Positions 1-10,083 of a DNA stretch of 54,979 bases are shown here, in pieces. Within the stretch, counting starts at the first letter, position 1, and the number at the start of each line of letters is the position of its first letter. The notes under the pieces were generated by a model. The model was not told the origin of the DNA. It saw nothing but the letters and a program-made list of their open reading frames with translations, and did no database searches. The stretch is taken from assembly GCA_028821475.1 (NCBI GenBank), contig JAPPGB010000028.1:1-54979 (forward strand), given 5' to 3'. The position numbers were made by a program, and so were the translations under genes. The stretch comes from Spirochaetaceae bacterium. Lineage in GTDB: Bacteria; Spirochaetota; Spirochaetia; SZUA-6; Bin103.

Positions 1-3000
1 CGGCGGCGCCGGGTCGGCTGCCACGGCCTCGACAGGCAGCCCGGCGCCATCGGCCTTGCCGCCGCCGGCGGCCTCGCTGGCGGCGGGATCGCTGGCGGCG
101 GCTGCGCTTCCGGACTCCGCTCCGTCACCGAGCGCGGCCGCAAGGTGGCGAGCCAGCGTGGCGATGTCGGGGTAGTCGAACACCAGCGTGTTGGGTGCGG
201 TGTAGGCGTCCGCGCATGCCCGGTTGAGCCGGTTGCGCAGTTCCACCGCCATCAGCGAGTCCATGCCCAGTTCGAAGAAGCCGACTTCCGGCGCCGGAGC
301 CGACGGCAGCCGCAGTACCGCCTGCACCTCGCGCTGCAGAAACGCCACCAGAAGCCCCTCGCGTTCCGCCGCCGGCGCCGCGCGCACGCGGCCGGGCAGG
401 TCGTCAGCCTCGTTCGCGGTGTCGTCGTCGGGATCGGCGGCGGCCGCCAGCAATTCCTCCAGCAACGGCGGCCGCTGCTCGACCGCTTCCGCGAACACCG
501 GCCAGTCCATGGCCATGACCGCCGCCGTGGCGGGGTCGTCGCGCACCAGGCGGTCCAGGGCACGCAGGCCCTGCTGCGGGGTGAACCAGCCGCCGCCGAA
601 CGCCGATCGCTGCCGGGCGATGCGCTCGCGCTGCTCCTCCGCTTCACCGAGTCCCGACCACGCCCCCCAGGCGATCGCCTGGCCGGGCAGGCCGCGCGCG
701 CGCCGGTGCGCGGCGAGCTGGTCCAGGAATGCATTGGCCGCGGCGTGGTTGGCCTGCCCGGCGTTGCCCATGGTGCCGACGATGCTCGAAAACAACAGGA
801 ACAACTCCAACTCGCGCTGCTCGGTGGCGCGGTGCAGATGCCACGCTCCGAGCATCTTCGGCCACAGCACCTGCTCGAACGTCTCCCAGCTCTGGTTGCT
901 TAGCGCCGCGTCCGCCAGTACGCCGACGCTGTGTATCACGCCTCCGAGCGGCGGCAACTCACGGTCGATCCGTGCCAGCATGGCGTCCACCGCCTCGCTG
1001 TCGGTGACATCGGCGATCTCGACCCGTACCGTGACCCCGCGGTCACGGAGTGCCGCGATCGCCTCCTCGGCATCGGGAGCCGGTGCGCGCCGTCCGTTCA
1101 GCACGATCGCCTCGGCGCCGCGGTCGGCGAGCCAGCCCGCCACCGCGCAGCCGATGCCGCCGAGGCCGCCGGTCACCAGGAAGGTTCGGCCTGCCCGCAG
1201 CCGGCCACGCTCCAGCGGCGACGCGGCGAGGACAATCTTGCCAAGGTGGCGCGCGGCGCGCATGAAACCCATCGCCGGCCCCGCCTCGGTCAACGGCCAG
1301 CGGCTGTACACCAGCGGGCGCACCTCGCCCGCCGCCAGCCGCGCCATCACTCGTCGCAGCGCGTCGCCGGGCACCGCCGGGTGGTGCTCCTTGAGCACGT
1401 CCAGCTTCAGGATGGTGTAGGAGACGTCGGGCCGCGCCGCCGCCATCTCCTCCTCGCTCAGGATGTCCACGCGCGCCAGCTCCACGAAGCGGCCGCCGCG
1501 GGCCAGGCAGGAGAGGCTGGCGTCGATGAACCCCTCACCGGTGAGGCTGTTGAGCACCACGTCGACGCCGGCGCCGCCGGTGGCGTCGAGAACCTCGCGC
1601 CCGAACGCGGTGGAGCGGCTGTCGAACACGTACCGCACGCCGAGCGAACGCAAGTAGGCCTGCTTCGGAGCGCTCGCGGTGGCGAACACCTCCGCGCCGA
1701 CGGCCTGCGCCAACTGGATCGCCGCCAGCCCGACGCCGCCGGCGCCGGCATGAATCAGCACCCGCTCGCCGGCCTGCAACCCTGCCTCGTCGTACGATAG
1801 CAGCGCCGACACGAACGCTGTCGGCATGGTCGCCAGCTCGGCAACCGGAAAGCCCGCCGGTGCGTGCGCCACCATCTCGACCCTGGTCACGACCTCCGAG
1901 CCGAACGTACCGAACGCCAGGGCGACCACCAGGTCGCCCGGCTCGATTTCCGTCACCGCGGAGCCCACCTCCAGGACCCGCCCGCAGGCCTCGCCGCCGA
2001 GCAGTCCCGCGTCGACCAGCCCGATCGCCCGGAACACGTCCCAGAAGTTGAGTCCCGCCGCCTCGACCGCCAGGCGCACCTCGCGCGGCTGCAGCGCACA
2101 GCCGGGCAGCGGATCGATGCGCAGGCCCTCCAGCACGCCCGCGGGGTCCGGCTCCAGCAGCCAGCCACCCTGCTCGGGATGCGGCAGCCGCTCGACGGCT
2201 GCCGCGCGCACCAGGCGGGCCGCCTGCCGGCGTCCGGCGCGGTAGGCTACGTGGGTCTCACGATCCGGATAGAGCAGCTCCTCGGCGAGGTCGGCGGGGG
2301 GCGCCTCCGGTTCCGGGTCGAGATCGATCATGCACGGCTGCAGTTGAGCCGCCTCGCGGGCGATCACCTTGCCGACGCCCCACAGCGTGGCGCCGGCCAG
2401 CTCGCCGGCGCGCTCCTTCTCCAGCACCTGGGCGCCGCGCGTGATGAACCACACGCCCTTCGACGGAGTGAGGTCGGCATCGGCCAGCCCCTGTACCAGA
2501 GCCAGGGCGCTAGCCGCCGCGCGCTGAGTGTCCTGTGCCATCTGGGCGGTCGTCGCCCGCACGCCGTGACCGTCCAGCGCCGCGAGATGGACCACCCCGG
2601 CCAGCGGTACGTCGCCCGGCAGTGCTGCCAACAGTTCCCGCCACGCATCGCGCCGCTCCATCTCCACGGCCACCGCGGGCACCCCGCCGCCGTCCGGCGC
2701 ATCGCCGCCGGCGCCCGCGGCAGTCGCCAGCACCACGGTCTGGTTGCGCGCCGCCAGCTCGCTCGCAAGCCGCGCGGCGAACCCGTTGCGGTCGGCGGCC
2801 AGCACCCACGCGCCGGGCTGCTCCGCCACCTCGGCGGGTCCCTGCGCCACGATCACGCCGCGGTCGGGTTGCTCGACGGCATCCGACCGCGGCACGCCCA
2901 GCACCGCGGCGTCGGTGAACCCGCTGTCGCCGAGCGCCCGCCGCCACACCTCCGGGCTGGCCAGGGCGTGGTGCGGACGGTAGTGGTCGGCAAACCGCCA

Positions 3001-5058
3001 CCAGCCGTCCAACTGCCCGAAGGTCAGGTCCAGCCAACCCTGGCCGCGCAGGTTCTCCAGTGCCACCAACTGCCCCGACGGCGCCAGCAGCGCCCGGCAG
3101 TGGGCCAGCGTCTCGTGCAGGTAGCGGGTGGCGTGCAGTACGTTGGAGGCGATCACCAGGTCGTAGCCGTGGGCGTCGAACCCCTGCGCAACCGGATCGT
3201 GCTCGATGTCCAGTACCCGGTACTCGATCGCGGCCTCGCCGCCGCCGAAGCTCGCCTCCGCCTCCGCGAAGAATCCCGCCGATATGTCGGTGTAGGTATA
3301 GTCGTAGCGGCCGGCCGGCAGTTCCGGCAGCACCGCGGCCGTAGCCGAGCCGGTCCCCGCCCCCACCTCGATCACCCGCAGCCGCCGGCCCTCCGGCAGG
3401 CCGCGCAGCAGCGCCGCGATCGCGTCGGCGAGCATCCGGTTGGCGGCGCGCGCCACCGGCGCCTTGCGGTACAGGTCGGCCGCGCTCGGCTCGCCGCTGC
3501 TGAACAGCAGGGTCAACGGATCCGCATTCCCGCGCAGCACGTCCGGCAGGGCGCCGCCGCTGCGCCGGAACAGTCCGATTTCGTTGGCCCCATGCGCGTA
3601 GCGCCCGGCCATCGCGGCGGCGAACTGCTCCGGATCCGGCGGCAGGTCGTCCGGCAGCGGCTCGCCGGAGCCGACCGTGACGACGAAGCGACCGTCCTGC
3701 TCGTCCAGCACGTCCAACACTCCGGCGCGCGCCACCATCTCCAGCATGCGCCGGAACAGGCGCGCATGTTCGGGGCTCACCTGCAGGCGCTGCCGCAAAC
3801 CGTCGGCGTCGACCGATTCACCCGCCGATCGTCGCCAGCCCAGCTTGTCCAGGGCGGCCAGGGCATAGCAGCGCGCCAACCGCTCCAGGTCGGCCAACAG
3901 CGCCGCCCGGCCTTCGGCGCTCACCTGTTCCGCCGCCAGGTACGAGGTGAACGGCCCGGCGGCGATGGCGGACGGCGCGGTGAGAAAGCCGGCGGGCTGC
4001 AACCCGGGCGGCAGGGCGCGGTCGCGCCACACCACCTCGTACAGGAGATCCTGCACGCCTTCCACCGCGGACAGCAATGCCGCTCGCGTCGCCCGCTTCA
4101 CCAGGTAGCCGGTCAACTCGCCGATCAGGGTCCCACCCGGGTCATGGATGCGCACATCGGCCGTCAACACCTCGGGCGGCGCCGCCGGTGCAGTCTCCGT
4201 CGAGGCGCCCGTCGCGTCGATGTCGGCTTCGTTCGGCTCGCCCGCCCGCCCCGCCATGCGCACGTGGCAGATCAGCCGCTCCGGGAGCGTGCCGGCGAGC
4301 CACAGCCGCTGCCAGCCGAACGGCAGGTAGGTGGTGCGTCCGGCGGCGCCCTCCTGGCTGCGCGCGGCCGCCATCACCTGAAAGCAGCCGTCCAGCAGCA
4401 GCGGATGCACGTCCAGGCCGCTGGCTGCGAATGCGGCAGGCAGCACCACCTCGGCCACCGCCTCGCCCGGCCGCGACCACACCGCCTGCAGCGTGCGAAA
4501 CGCCGGCCCGAGTTCGATACCGGCACCCGCCTTGGCGCGGTACAGGGAGGCGACGTCGACCGCTGCCATGTTCGCCCTGAGTGCGTCCAGGTCGACCCGC
4601 CGCCCGCCGTCAGGCGGCCGTCCAGCCGCCGCCGAGGAGAGTTGCGCCTCCGCGTGCAGCGTCCAGCCTTCCTCGTCCACCCCCCTGCTGAGAATCTGCG
4701 CGCGCCGCGGCGCCCCGTCTTCGGGTGGGTCGAGCAACACCTGCACCTTGCGACCGGACACCGCCTCTGACCCGTCGGCCGCGTCCCCTTCCGGGAGCAG
4801 CAGCGGGCTCTGCAACTGCATCTCCGCTACCGTCGCCGCGCCGCCTCCCTCGGCGACCGCGGCCGAAACCGCCATCGCCCCGTACAGCGCTCCCGGTACC
4901 AGCAGCCGCCCAAATACCCGGTGGTCGCTCAGCCACGCCGGTTCGCCGGCCAGCAGTTCGGTGTCGAACGCCACCTCGCCGCGCGCCGACTCGTGCCGCT
5001 CGCCCAGCAACGGGTGGCCGGCGCCGGCACGGCGCCGCCGGGCCGTGGGGATCCAGTG
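1..5058 (-). CDS. Type I polyketide synthase, C-terminal part (DH-cMT-ER-KR-ACP), partial
   Basis: This is the downstream part of the same synthase as the KS-AT piece, one reading frame over, open from about 5058 to the window edge. Residues are numbered as if the frame were continuous from 7898. A dehydratase starts near 950 with the catalytic His in LSDHRVF (4921-4923) and the Asp in LLLDGCFQ (about 1164). A C-methyltransferase follows, with the SAM loop EVGAGTG (about 1510) and SNVLHATR. An enoylreductase has NFWDVF and the NADPH loop AGAGGVG (about 2055). A ketoreductase has TGGLGGIG (about 2246), the Ser in LFSS, but NHAAANAF where a catalytic Tyr is usual. An ACP has the phosphopantetheine Ser in GMDSL (259-261, about 2547). 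Each elongation could therefore be fully reduced and alpha-methylated. After the ACP an Ala/Gly/Pro-rich linker continues off the window, so another domain or module may follow. Confidence 0.9.
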
Positions 5059-7898
5059 CCGCGGCGCTGGAACGGGTAGCCCGGCAGCGAGATCCGGCGC
5101 CGCTCCTCGCCCGCGAACAGCGCATCGAGCCGCACCGGCAGCCCCGCCTCCCAGGCGCCCGCGACCGCCGCCGTGAACGCGCCCTCCACCTCCTCGGGCG
5201 GGGTATCGCGGGACGGCCGGCGCAGGCTGGCCAGCACCGCCGGCGGGCCGCCCGCCGCCGGCGGCCACGCCAGCGAGGCCATCGGCCCGAGCACCGCGTG
5301 CGGACCAATCTCTATCAACGCCTCCGTGCCCAGTTCGGCCAGCGTCTCGACGGCCTGGCGAAACTGCACCTTCTCGCGCGCGTGGCGGCGCCAGTAGGCG
5401 CCGTCGGGGACGCGACCAGGCTCCAGCAGGCGGCCGCTCAGGTTGCTTACCAGGGGAATCGAGGGCGCCGCGAACGCGACCCGCTGCAGCGCCACCTCCA
5501 GGCCATCGAGCGCCGGCTCCACCAGCGCGCTGTGGTAGGCGGGGCTGTTGCGCAGCAGCCGTACCCGCACCTGTCCCGCCTCGAACCGCTCCAGCAGCGC
5601 CGCCACATCGGCCGCCGGCCCGCTTACCACCTGGTTCGAACCGTTGTCGACGGCCACGCACAACCCGGTCCCCGCGGCCGACGCGTTGTGGTCCGCCACT
5701 GCCGCCGCAACCCGATCCGCCGGTGCAAACACCACCGCCATGGCGCCCGCCTCCGGCAGGGCCCCGATCAGCGCGCCGCGCGCGGCGGCGAAACGCAGCC
5801 CATCCTCCAGGCTGAACACGCATGCCGTCTGCGCCGCCGCGATCTCACCGAGACTGTGCCCGACCACCACCTCCGGTACGATGCCCAGACTCCCCCAGAG
5901 GGCGGCGAGCGCACACTCCAGTGCGTAGATCGCCGGTTGCTTCCACGCCGGCTCGTCCAGCCCGCCGGCCGCACCGGGGCGACCGAACATCACGTCCAGC
6001 AGCGTGGCGCCGCGCTCGGCGCGCAGCAGCGCGTCGCACCGATCCAGGACCGCGCGCACCACGGGTTCGCTCGCGTACAGCGTCTCGCCCATGCCGGGCC
6101 ACTGGCTGGCCTGTCCCGTAAACGCGAACGCCACCTTCGGCGGCGCGGCCACCGGCGCGGAAGGCGGCGCGCCCGCCCCCGGGTCGGCCAGCGCGCACAA
6201 CCCCTCGCGCAGCGTGGCGGCATCCCGGAACACGACACCGGCACGGTAGGCGAAGCGGCCGCGCCCCACGCTCGCCGTCCACGCCAGGTCGGACAACGGC
6301 GCATCGGCCGCGCTCCCGCGCGCGGCTACCTCCTCGCCATGGTCGTCGAGCCAGCCCAGGTACGCGCGCGCAAGGTCGCGAAGCGCTGCTTCCGACTTGC
6401 CCGACAGCGGCAACAAGCGCGCCGCGCGTGCCGCGATGCCGTCGCTGACCCCCGGAACCTCCGCGACCGGCTTCGGCATCGCCACGGCAATCGGTCGAGC
6501 CGGCCCGCACGCCCAGTGGCCCTGTTCCACGGCGCCGCGGCCGTTCGCGGCCGCGGCCCCTTCCAGCACCACGTGCGCGTTGGTGCCGGACCACCCGAAG
6601 CCGCTCACCCCGGCGAGCGGCGGATGCCCGGCATGCACCGGCCACGCCGTGGCCTCCGCGGTGACGCGCAGCGGGAGCCGCTCCCAATCCATTTGCGGAC
6701 TCGGGTTGCGGAAGTGCAGGTGCGGCGGGATCACTCCCTGCTGCATCGCCAGCACTACCTTCATCACTCCGGCGACCCCCGCCGCCGACTCCAGGTGGCC
6801 GATGTTGGTCTTCACCGAGCCGATCAGGAGCGGCCGGTCGGGATCGCGGCCGCGGCCGTAGACCGCCCCGGTGGCGTTGGCCTCGATCGGGTCGCCAACC
6901 TCGGTGCCGGTGCCGTGCGCCTCCACGTAGTCCACGTCCGCCGGCTCGATGCCGGCGCGCCGCAGCGCCGCCTCGATCACCCGCTCCTGAGCCGGTCCGC
7001 TCGGCACCGTCAGGCCCGGGCTCGCCCCATCCTGGTTCAGCGCCGTGGCGCGGACCACCGCCCAGATGCGGTCGCCGTCGGCCTCCGCATCGGCCAGCCG
7101 CTTCAGCACCAGGATGCCGCAACCCTCGCCGCGCACGTAGCCGTTGGCCGCCGCGTCGAACGTCTTGCAACGGCCGTCCGGCGACAGCATGCCGGCGTTG
7201 GCGCGCAGCTCCAGCAGCCGCCCCGACAGGATGGTGTGCACGCCGCCGGCCAGCGCAAGATCAGACTCGCCGCCCTGCAGGCCCGACACCGCCTGGTGCA
7301 GCGCGACCAGCGACGATGAGCAGGCGGTGTCCACGGCGATCGCCGGCCCTTCCAGCCCCAGGGCAAAAGCCACCCGCCCGATCGCGGTGTTGTAGGAGGT
7401 GCCGGTGACCGTGTACAGGCTCGCGGCCGGCTCGGAGGTGTCGCTCGCCTCCATGATCAGGCTGCGGTACTCGTTGTTGCTGATGCCGGCGTACACCCCG
7501 GTGCGGCTGCCGGCCAGGCGCTCCGGGTCGATCGCGGCGTCTTCCAGCGCGCGCCAGCTCGTCTCCAGCATCAGCCGCTGCTGCGGATCGAGCATCTGCG
7601 CCTCGACCGGCGAGATGCGGAAGAACGGGGCGTCGAACAGCTCCAGGTCGTCGAGGTAGGCGCCGAACCGGCACGCCGGCCGCCGCTCGGCGGTGTCCGG
7701 GAACAGCCGGCCCACCCGCCCCACCCCGGAACCGGGCTCGCCCTCGCTGACCAGGTCCGCGCCGGCGGCGAGCCGGCGCCAGAACTCGGCCGGGCCGTCG
7801 GCGCCGGGAAACCGGCACGCCATGCCGACGATCGCGACGGGCTCGGCACCACCGGCGCGCACACTTCGACTACGGGGACTTGCATCCGGCTGCATCAT
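4929..7898 (-). CDS. Type I polyketide synthase, N-terminal part (KS-AT)
   Basis: The ketosynthase begins almost at the N-terminus (PVAIVGMACRFPGA from residue 20). Its catalytic triad is intact: Cys193 in DTACSSS, His328 in VEAHGTGT and His368 in NIGHLES. The acyltransferase follows, with Ser682 in GHSLGEIAAA and AYHS (residues 788-790 and onward) at the specificity position. That motif is neither the YASH of methylmalonyl nor the HAFH of malonyl AT domains, and resembles fungal and FAS-type ATs; malonyl-CoA is my guess. The post-AT linker reaches PGYPFQRR (about 940), where the frame breaks: the last roughly 40 residues are out of frame and end at a chance stop. The first domain being a KS with no docking helix suggests an early or iterative synthase. 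It diverges from the sulfatase-fold gene across 71 bp. Confidence 0.93.
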   Translation of the reverse strand: MMQPDASPRSRSVRAGGAEPVAIVGMACRFPGADGPAEFWRRLAAGADLVSEGEPGSGVGRVGRLFPDTAERRPACRFGAYLDDLELFDAPFFRISPVEAQMLDPQQRLMLETSWRALEDAAIDPERLAGSRTGVYAGISNNEYRSLIMEASDTSEPAASLYTVTGTSYNTAIGRVAFALGLEGPAIAVDTACSSSLVALHQAVSGLQGGESDLALAGGVHTILSGRLLELRANAGMLSPDGRCKTFDAAANGYVRGEGCGILVLKRLADAEADGDRIWAVVRATALNQDGASPGLTVPSGPAQERVIEAALRRAGIEPADVDYVEAHGTGTEVGDPIEANATGAVYGRGRDPDRPLLIGSVKTNIGHLESAAGVAGVMKVVLAMQQGVIPPHLHFRNPSPQMDWERLPLRVTAEATAWPVHAGHPPLAGVSGFGWSGTNAHVVLEGAAAANGRGAVEQGHWACGPARPIAVAMPKPVAEVPGVSDGIAARAARLLPLSGKSEAALRDLARAYLGWLDDHGEEVAARGSAADAPLSDLAWTASVGRGRFAYRAGVVFRDAATLREGLCALADPGAGAPPSAPVAAPPKVAFAFTGQASQWPGMGETLYASEPVVRAVLDRCDALLRAERGATLLDVMFGRPGAAGGLDEPAWKQPAIYALECALAALWGSLGIVPEVVVGHSLGEIAAAQTACVFSLEDGLRFAAARGALIGALPEAGAMAVVFAPADRVAAAVADHNASAAGTGLCVAVDNGSNQVVSGPAADVAALLERFEAGQVRVRLLRNSPAYHSALVEPALDGLEVALQRVAFAAPSIPLVSNLSGRLLEPGRVPDGAYWRRHAREKVQFRQAVETLAELGTEALIEIGPHAVLGPMASLAWPPAAGGPPAVLASLRRPSRDTPPEEVEGAFTAAVAGAWEAGLPVRLDALFAGEERRRISLPGYPFQRRGTGSPRPGGAVPAPATRCWASGTSRRAARWRSTPNCWPANRRG
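5056..5066 (-). other. Apparent one-base frameshift in the PKS gene
   Basis: On the coding strand the first frame reads PGYPFQRR and then loses similarity, while the next frame starts at once with HWIPT and continues into a good dehydratase. The expected joint in this family is QRRRHW, so one base of a GC-rich CGCCG(C)CGG run seems to be missing. The downstream frame stays open for about 5 kb with all catalytic motifs, so the lesion is either very recent or a consensus error in a GC run. There is no slippery heptamer that would suggest programmed frameshifting. Confidence 0.85.
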
Positions 7899-7969
7899 GT
7901 CACCCTCCGTTCGTCCATCCTATCAGGAACCCGGTTGCAGAATCGCGCCGTAAGGGTGATGCTCGGCGC

Positions 7970-9349
7970 ATGACCGAACCGCGGCGCCCGCACATCGTGG
8001 TCATCGCCGCCGACACCTTGCGTCCGGCCTACCTCGGCTGCTACGGCAACGGCGCCATGCGCACACCCAACATCGACCGGCTGGCCGCGCAGTCGATCCG
8101 CTTCACGCGCGCCCATCCCGAGGCGCTGCCCACCATCCCGACGCGGCGCACCGTGCACGGCGGACGGCGCGTGTATCCGTTCGCCGACTACCGGCCGGTA
8201 CCGTGGGACAACGTGTACCTCCCCGGCTGGCAGCCACTTGCCCGCGACGAGCCTACCGTGGCCGAGGCGCTCGACGCGGCCGGCTACCACACCGGCTTCG
8301 TCGCCGACGTGCCCCACTACTTCGTGCCAGGCATGAACTTCACCCGCGGCTTCAGCCAGTGGCAGTTCGTGCGCGGCCAGGCCGAGGACCGGCTCGGCGC
8401 CGAGTCCATGGCCGACCCGGCGCTGCTACCGCGCTACCGAAGCCGGATCGCCCGCCGCCACCTGGTCAACGTGCGCCCGCAGGGGCCCGAGGAACAGTGG
8501 CCAACGGCACGCACCTTCCGCTGGGCGCAGCGCTTCCTGGAGCAGAACGCCGGCGGCGGCAAGCCGCTCTACCTGTACGTCGACAGCTTCACTCCGCACG
8601 AGACCTGGGAGGCGCCGCTGCACTACTACGACCTGTACGGCAGCCGCGCCGAGCGCGAGCCGGTCTGGCTCAGCGTGCCCTACGGACCGCTGGCCGACGT
8701 GCCCGAACTGGAGGCCCAGTTGCCGAGCGTGCGGGCCAACTATGCCGGCCTGGTCACCATGGTCGACCACTGGTGCGGGCGGCTGCTGGATACCATCGAC
8801 CGGCTCGGCATCGCGGACCGCACCCTGGTGCTGTTCTTCAGCGACCACGGCACCAACTTCGCCGACAACCCGGAGGGCATCGTGGGCAAGCCGGCCGGCT
8901 GGATGTATCCCGGCACCATGGAGATCCCGCTGCTGCTGCGCCTGCCGGACGGACGCGGCGCCGGCTCCGCGTGCGACCAATTGGCCTCGACCGCGGACAT
9001 TCCGGCCACGGTGGCAGATGCGGCAGGTCTGCGCGGGCTACCCCTGGACGGGCTGAGCCTGCGCGCGGCCGGCGACGGCGCCTACGCCGGCTCCGACTAC
9101 CTCACCTGCCGCTACGGCAACTTCGTGTGGTACCGCGACCGGAGCACCTGGTTCTTCAGCGGCCTCGACTTCACCGGCCCGCGGCTGTTCGACCTCGAGG
9201 CCGACCCCCGCTGCCGGAACAACGTCGCCGAACGGCTGCCCGAGCGTGCCGCGACCGCGCGCGAGCGGATCCTGGCCGATGCCGGCGGGCGGCTGATCCG
9301 CCACGACCCGCCGGCCGCAACCGACGCGATCGGCCGCCGGCTCGCCTGA
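7970..9349 (+). CDS. Sulfatase-family (alkaline phosphatase fold) hydrolase lacking the Cys nucleophile
   Basis: This is a 459-residue protein of the sulfatase/alkaline phosphatase superfamily. The N-terminal metal motif is ADTLRPAYLGCYGN (Asp15) and the second metal site is FFSDHGTNFAD, with a following GKP. At the place of the formylglycine signature C-x-P-x-R it reads TIPTR (Thr55-Arg59), followed by the usual GGRR. The residue normally converted to formylglycine is thus Thr. Arylsulfatase activity by the standard mechanism is not expected; a Thr nucleophile, as in phosphodiesterases of this fold, or loss of catalysis is possible. No signal peptide is seen, so it should be cytoplasmic. I chose the ATG at 7970 because an upstream ATG at 7880 adds only non-homologous residues that overlap the PKS start. 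It is divergent from the PKS and followed by an ACP gene, so it may act on a carrier-bound or lipid product. Confidence 0.85.
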   Translation: MTEPRRPHIVVIAADTLRPAYLGCYGNGAMRTPNIDRLAAQSIRFTRAHPEALPTIPTRRTVHGGRRVYPFADYRPVPWDNVYLPGWQPLARDEPTVAEALDAAGYHTGFVADVPHYFVPGMNFTRGFSQWQFVRGQAEDRLGAESMADPALLPRYRSRIARRHLVNVRPQGPEEQWPTARTFRWAQRFLEQNAGGGKPLYLYVDSFTPHETWEAPLHYYDLYGSRAEREPVWLSVPYGPLADVPELEAQLPSVRANYAGLVTMVDHWCGRLLDTIDRLGIADRTLVLFFSDHGTNFADNPEGIVGKPAGWMYPGTMEIPLLLRLPDGRGAGSACDQLASTADIPATVADAAGLRGLPLDGLSLRAAGDGAYAGSDYLTCRYGNFVWYRDRSTWFFSGLDFTGPRLFDLEADPRCRNNVAERLPERAATARERILADAGGRLIRHDPPAATDAIGRRLA

Positions 9350-9473
9350 ACGGGTGTCTCCTTCGGCTCATCCTCGGCTCCCCTCGGCTCGCGGACCTCT
9401 TGACTCGCCTCGGCCCCACAGGACACAGTATCCTGGTCCTGCAAGGGACACGAACGAGTAAGGAGTTACGACA

Positions 9474-9719
9474 ATGGCCTCAACAGCGGAACGGATCAGG
9501 ACACTGGTCACCGAGAATATCGAAGTGGACGGCAAGCCCATCGATCTCCCCGACGACCTCGACATAAGCCTCACCGAGGCCGGCGTGCCGTCAACCGATG
9601 TCGTCGCGCTTACCAAGGTGATCGGACAAGAATACGGCGTGGAGTTCTCGCCCGACCAATGCGCCGAACTCAACACCCTGAAGAAGGTGGTAGCTTACCT
9701 CGACAGCAAGTCCGGTTAG
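9474..9719 (+). CDS. Free-standing acyl carrier protein-like protein
   Basis: An 81-residue acidic helical protein with the overall pattern of an acyl or peptidyl carrier protein. The motif AGVPSTDVVAL places Ser40 where phosphopantetheine would attach; the usual DSL is replaced by PST. A helix III-like C-terminus (ELNTLKKVVAYLDSK) follows. A good ribosome site (AAGGAG) lies about 9 bases before the ATG. It is 124 bp downstream of the sulfatase-fold gene on the same strand, so the two plausibly form one unit beside the polyketide synthase. I infer a role in supplying a starter or receiving a product; primary fatty acid ACPs have a canonical DSL, so a housekeeping role is less likely. Confidence 0.8.
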   Translation: MASTAERIRTLVTENIEVDGKPIDLPDDLDISLTEAGVPSTDVVALTKVIGQEYGVEFSPDQCAELNTLKKVVAYLDSKSG

Positions 9720-9771
9720 TCAGCCCCCGGTTCCGGAATCGCCCCGTTCGACCTGGTCGGGTGAGCGCGGG

Positions 9772-10008
9772 TTAGAGCCAGACCCCTTCGTCAAGAACAT
9801 CCTGCTCGATCCCGGGCGGAAGCTCTGCGTCGGCGTGAGCCGGAGTGTCCGAACGCGGTTCGACGCCCCCCTCTGCCACTCCCAGTGCGGCGGCCAGGGC
9901 GTCGATCACCGTTTGGTTGAGGCTCGCTCCGCGCTTCCGCGCCCGCCGCCGCAACGCCGCGTCGAGAGTTGCGGGAATGCCGTGGATGGTATACTCGATC
10001 ACGTCCAT
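9772..10008 (-). CDS. Ribbon-helix-helix antitoxin-like protein (FitA/Arc type), no partner seen
   Basis: A 78-residue protein. Its N-terminal half (IHGIPATLDAALRRRA, then GASLNQTVIDALAAAL) has the pattern of FitA/Arc-type ribbon-helix-helix antitoxins, in which a beta strand is followed by two helices. The C-terminal tail is acidic (EQDVLDEGVWL), as in antitoxin segments that bind a PIN toxin. The toxin would be expected just downstream, but only 52 bp separate it from the convergent ACP gene, so the toxin is missing and this looks like an orphan. Confidence 0.65.
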   Translation of the reverse strand: MDVIEYTIHGIPATLDAALRRRARKRGASLNQTVIDALAAALGVAEGGVEPRSDTPAHADAELPPGIEQDVLDEGVWL

Positions 10009-10083
10009 GTCGTGGCGCGCACTATAGGCCCGGTCGGCAGGCGCTGATCAAGCGGCTCGCCCGGTGCCGGGATACTGCGAACG

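Noticed and set aside
1864-4770. A 968-codon plus-strand frame antisense to the PKS, and similar long frames such as 4725-7319 and 50292-53132
   Set aside because: They lie opposite genes with clear catalytic motifs, are rich in Arg/His/Gln/Pro, and have no domain signature: typical of antisense frames in GC-rich DNA.
9411-9460. TTGACT followed by TATCCT ahead of the ACP gene as a promoter
   Set aside because: The spacing is about 23 bases, outside the usual 16-19.
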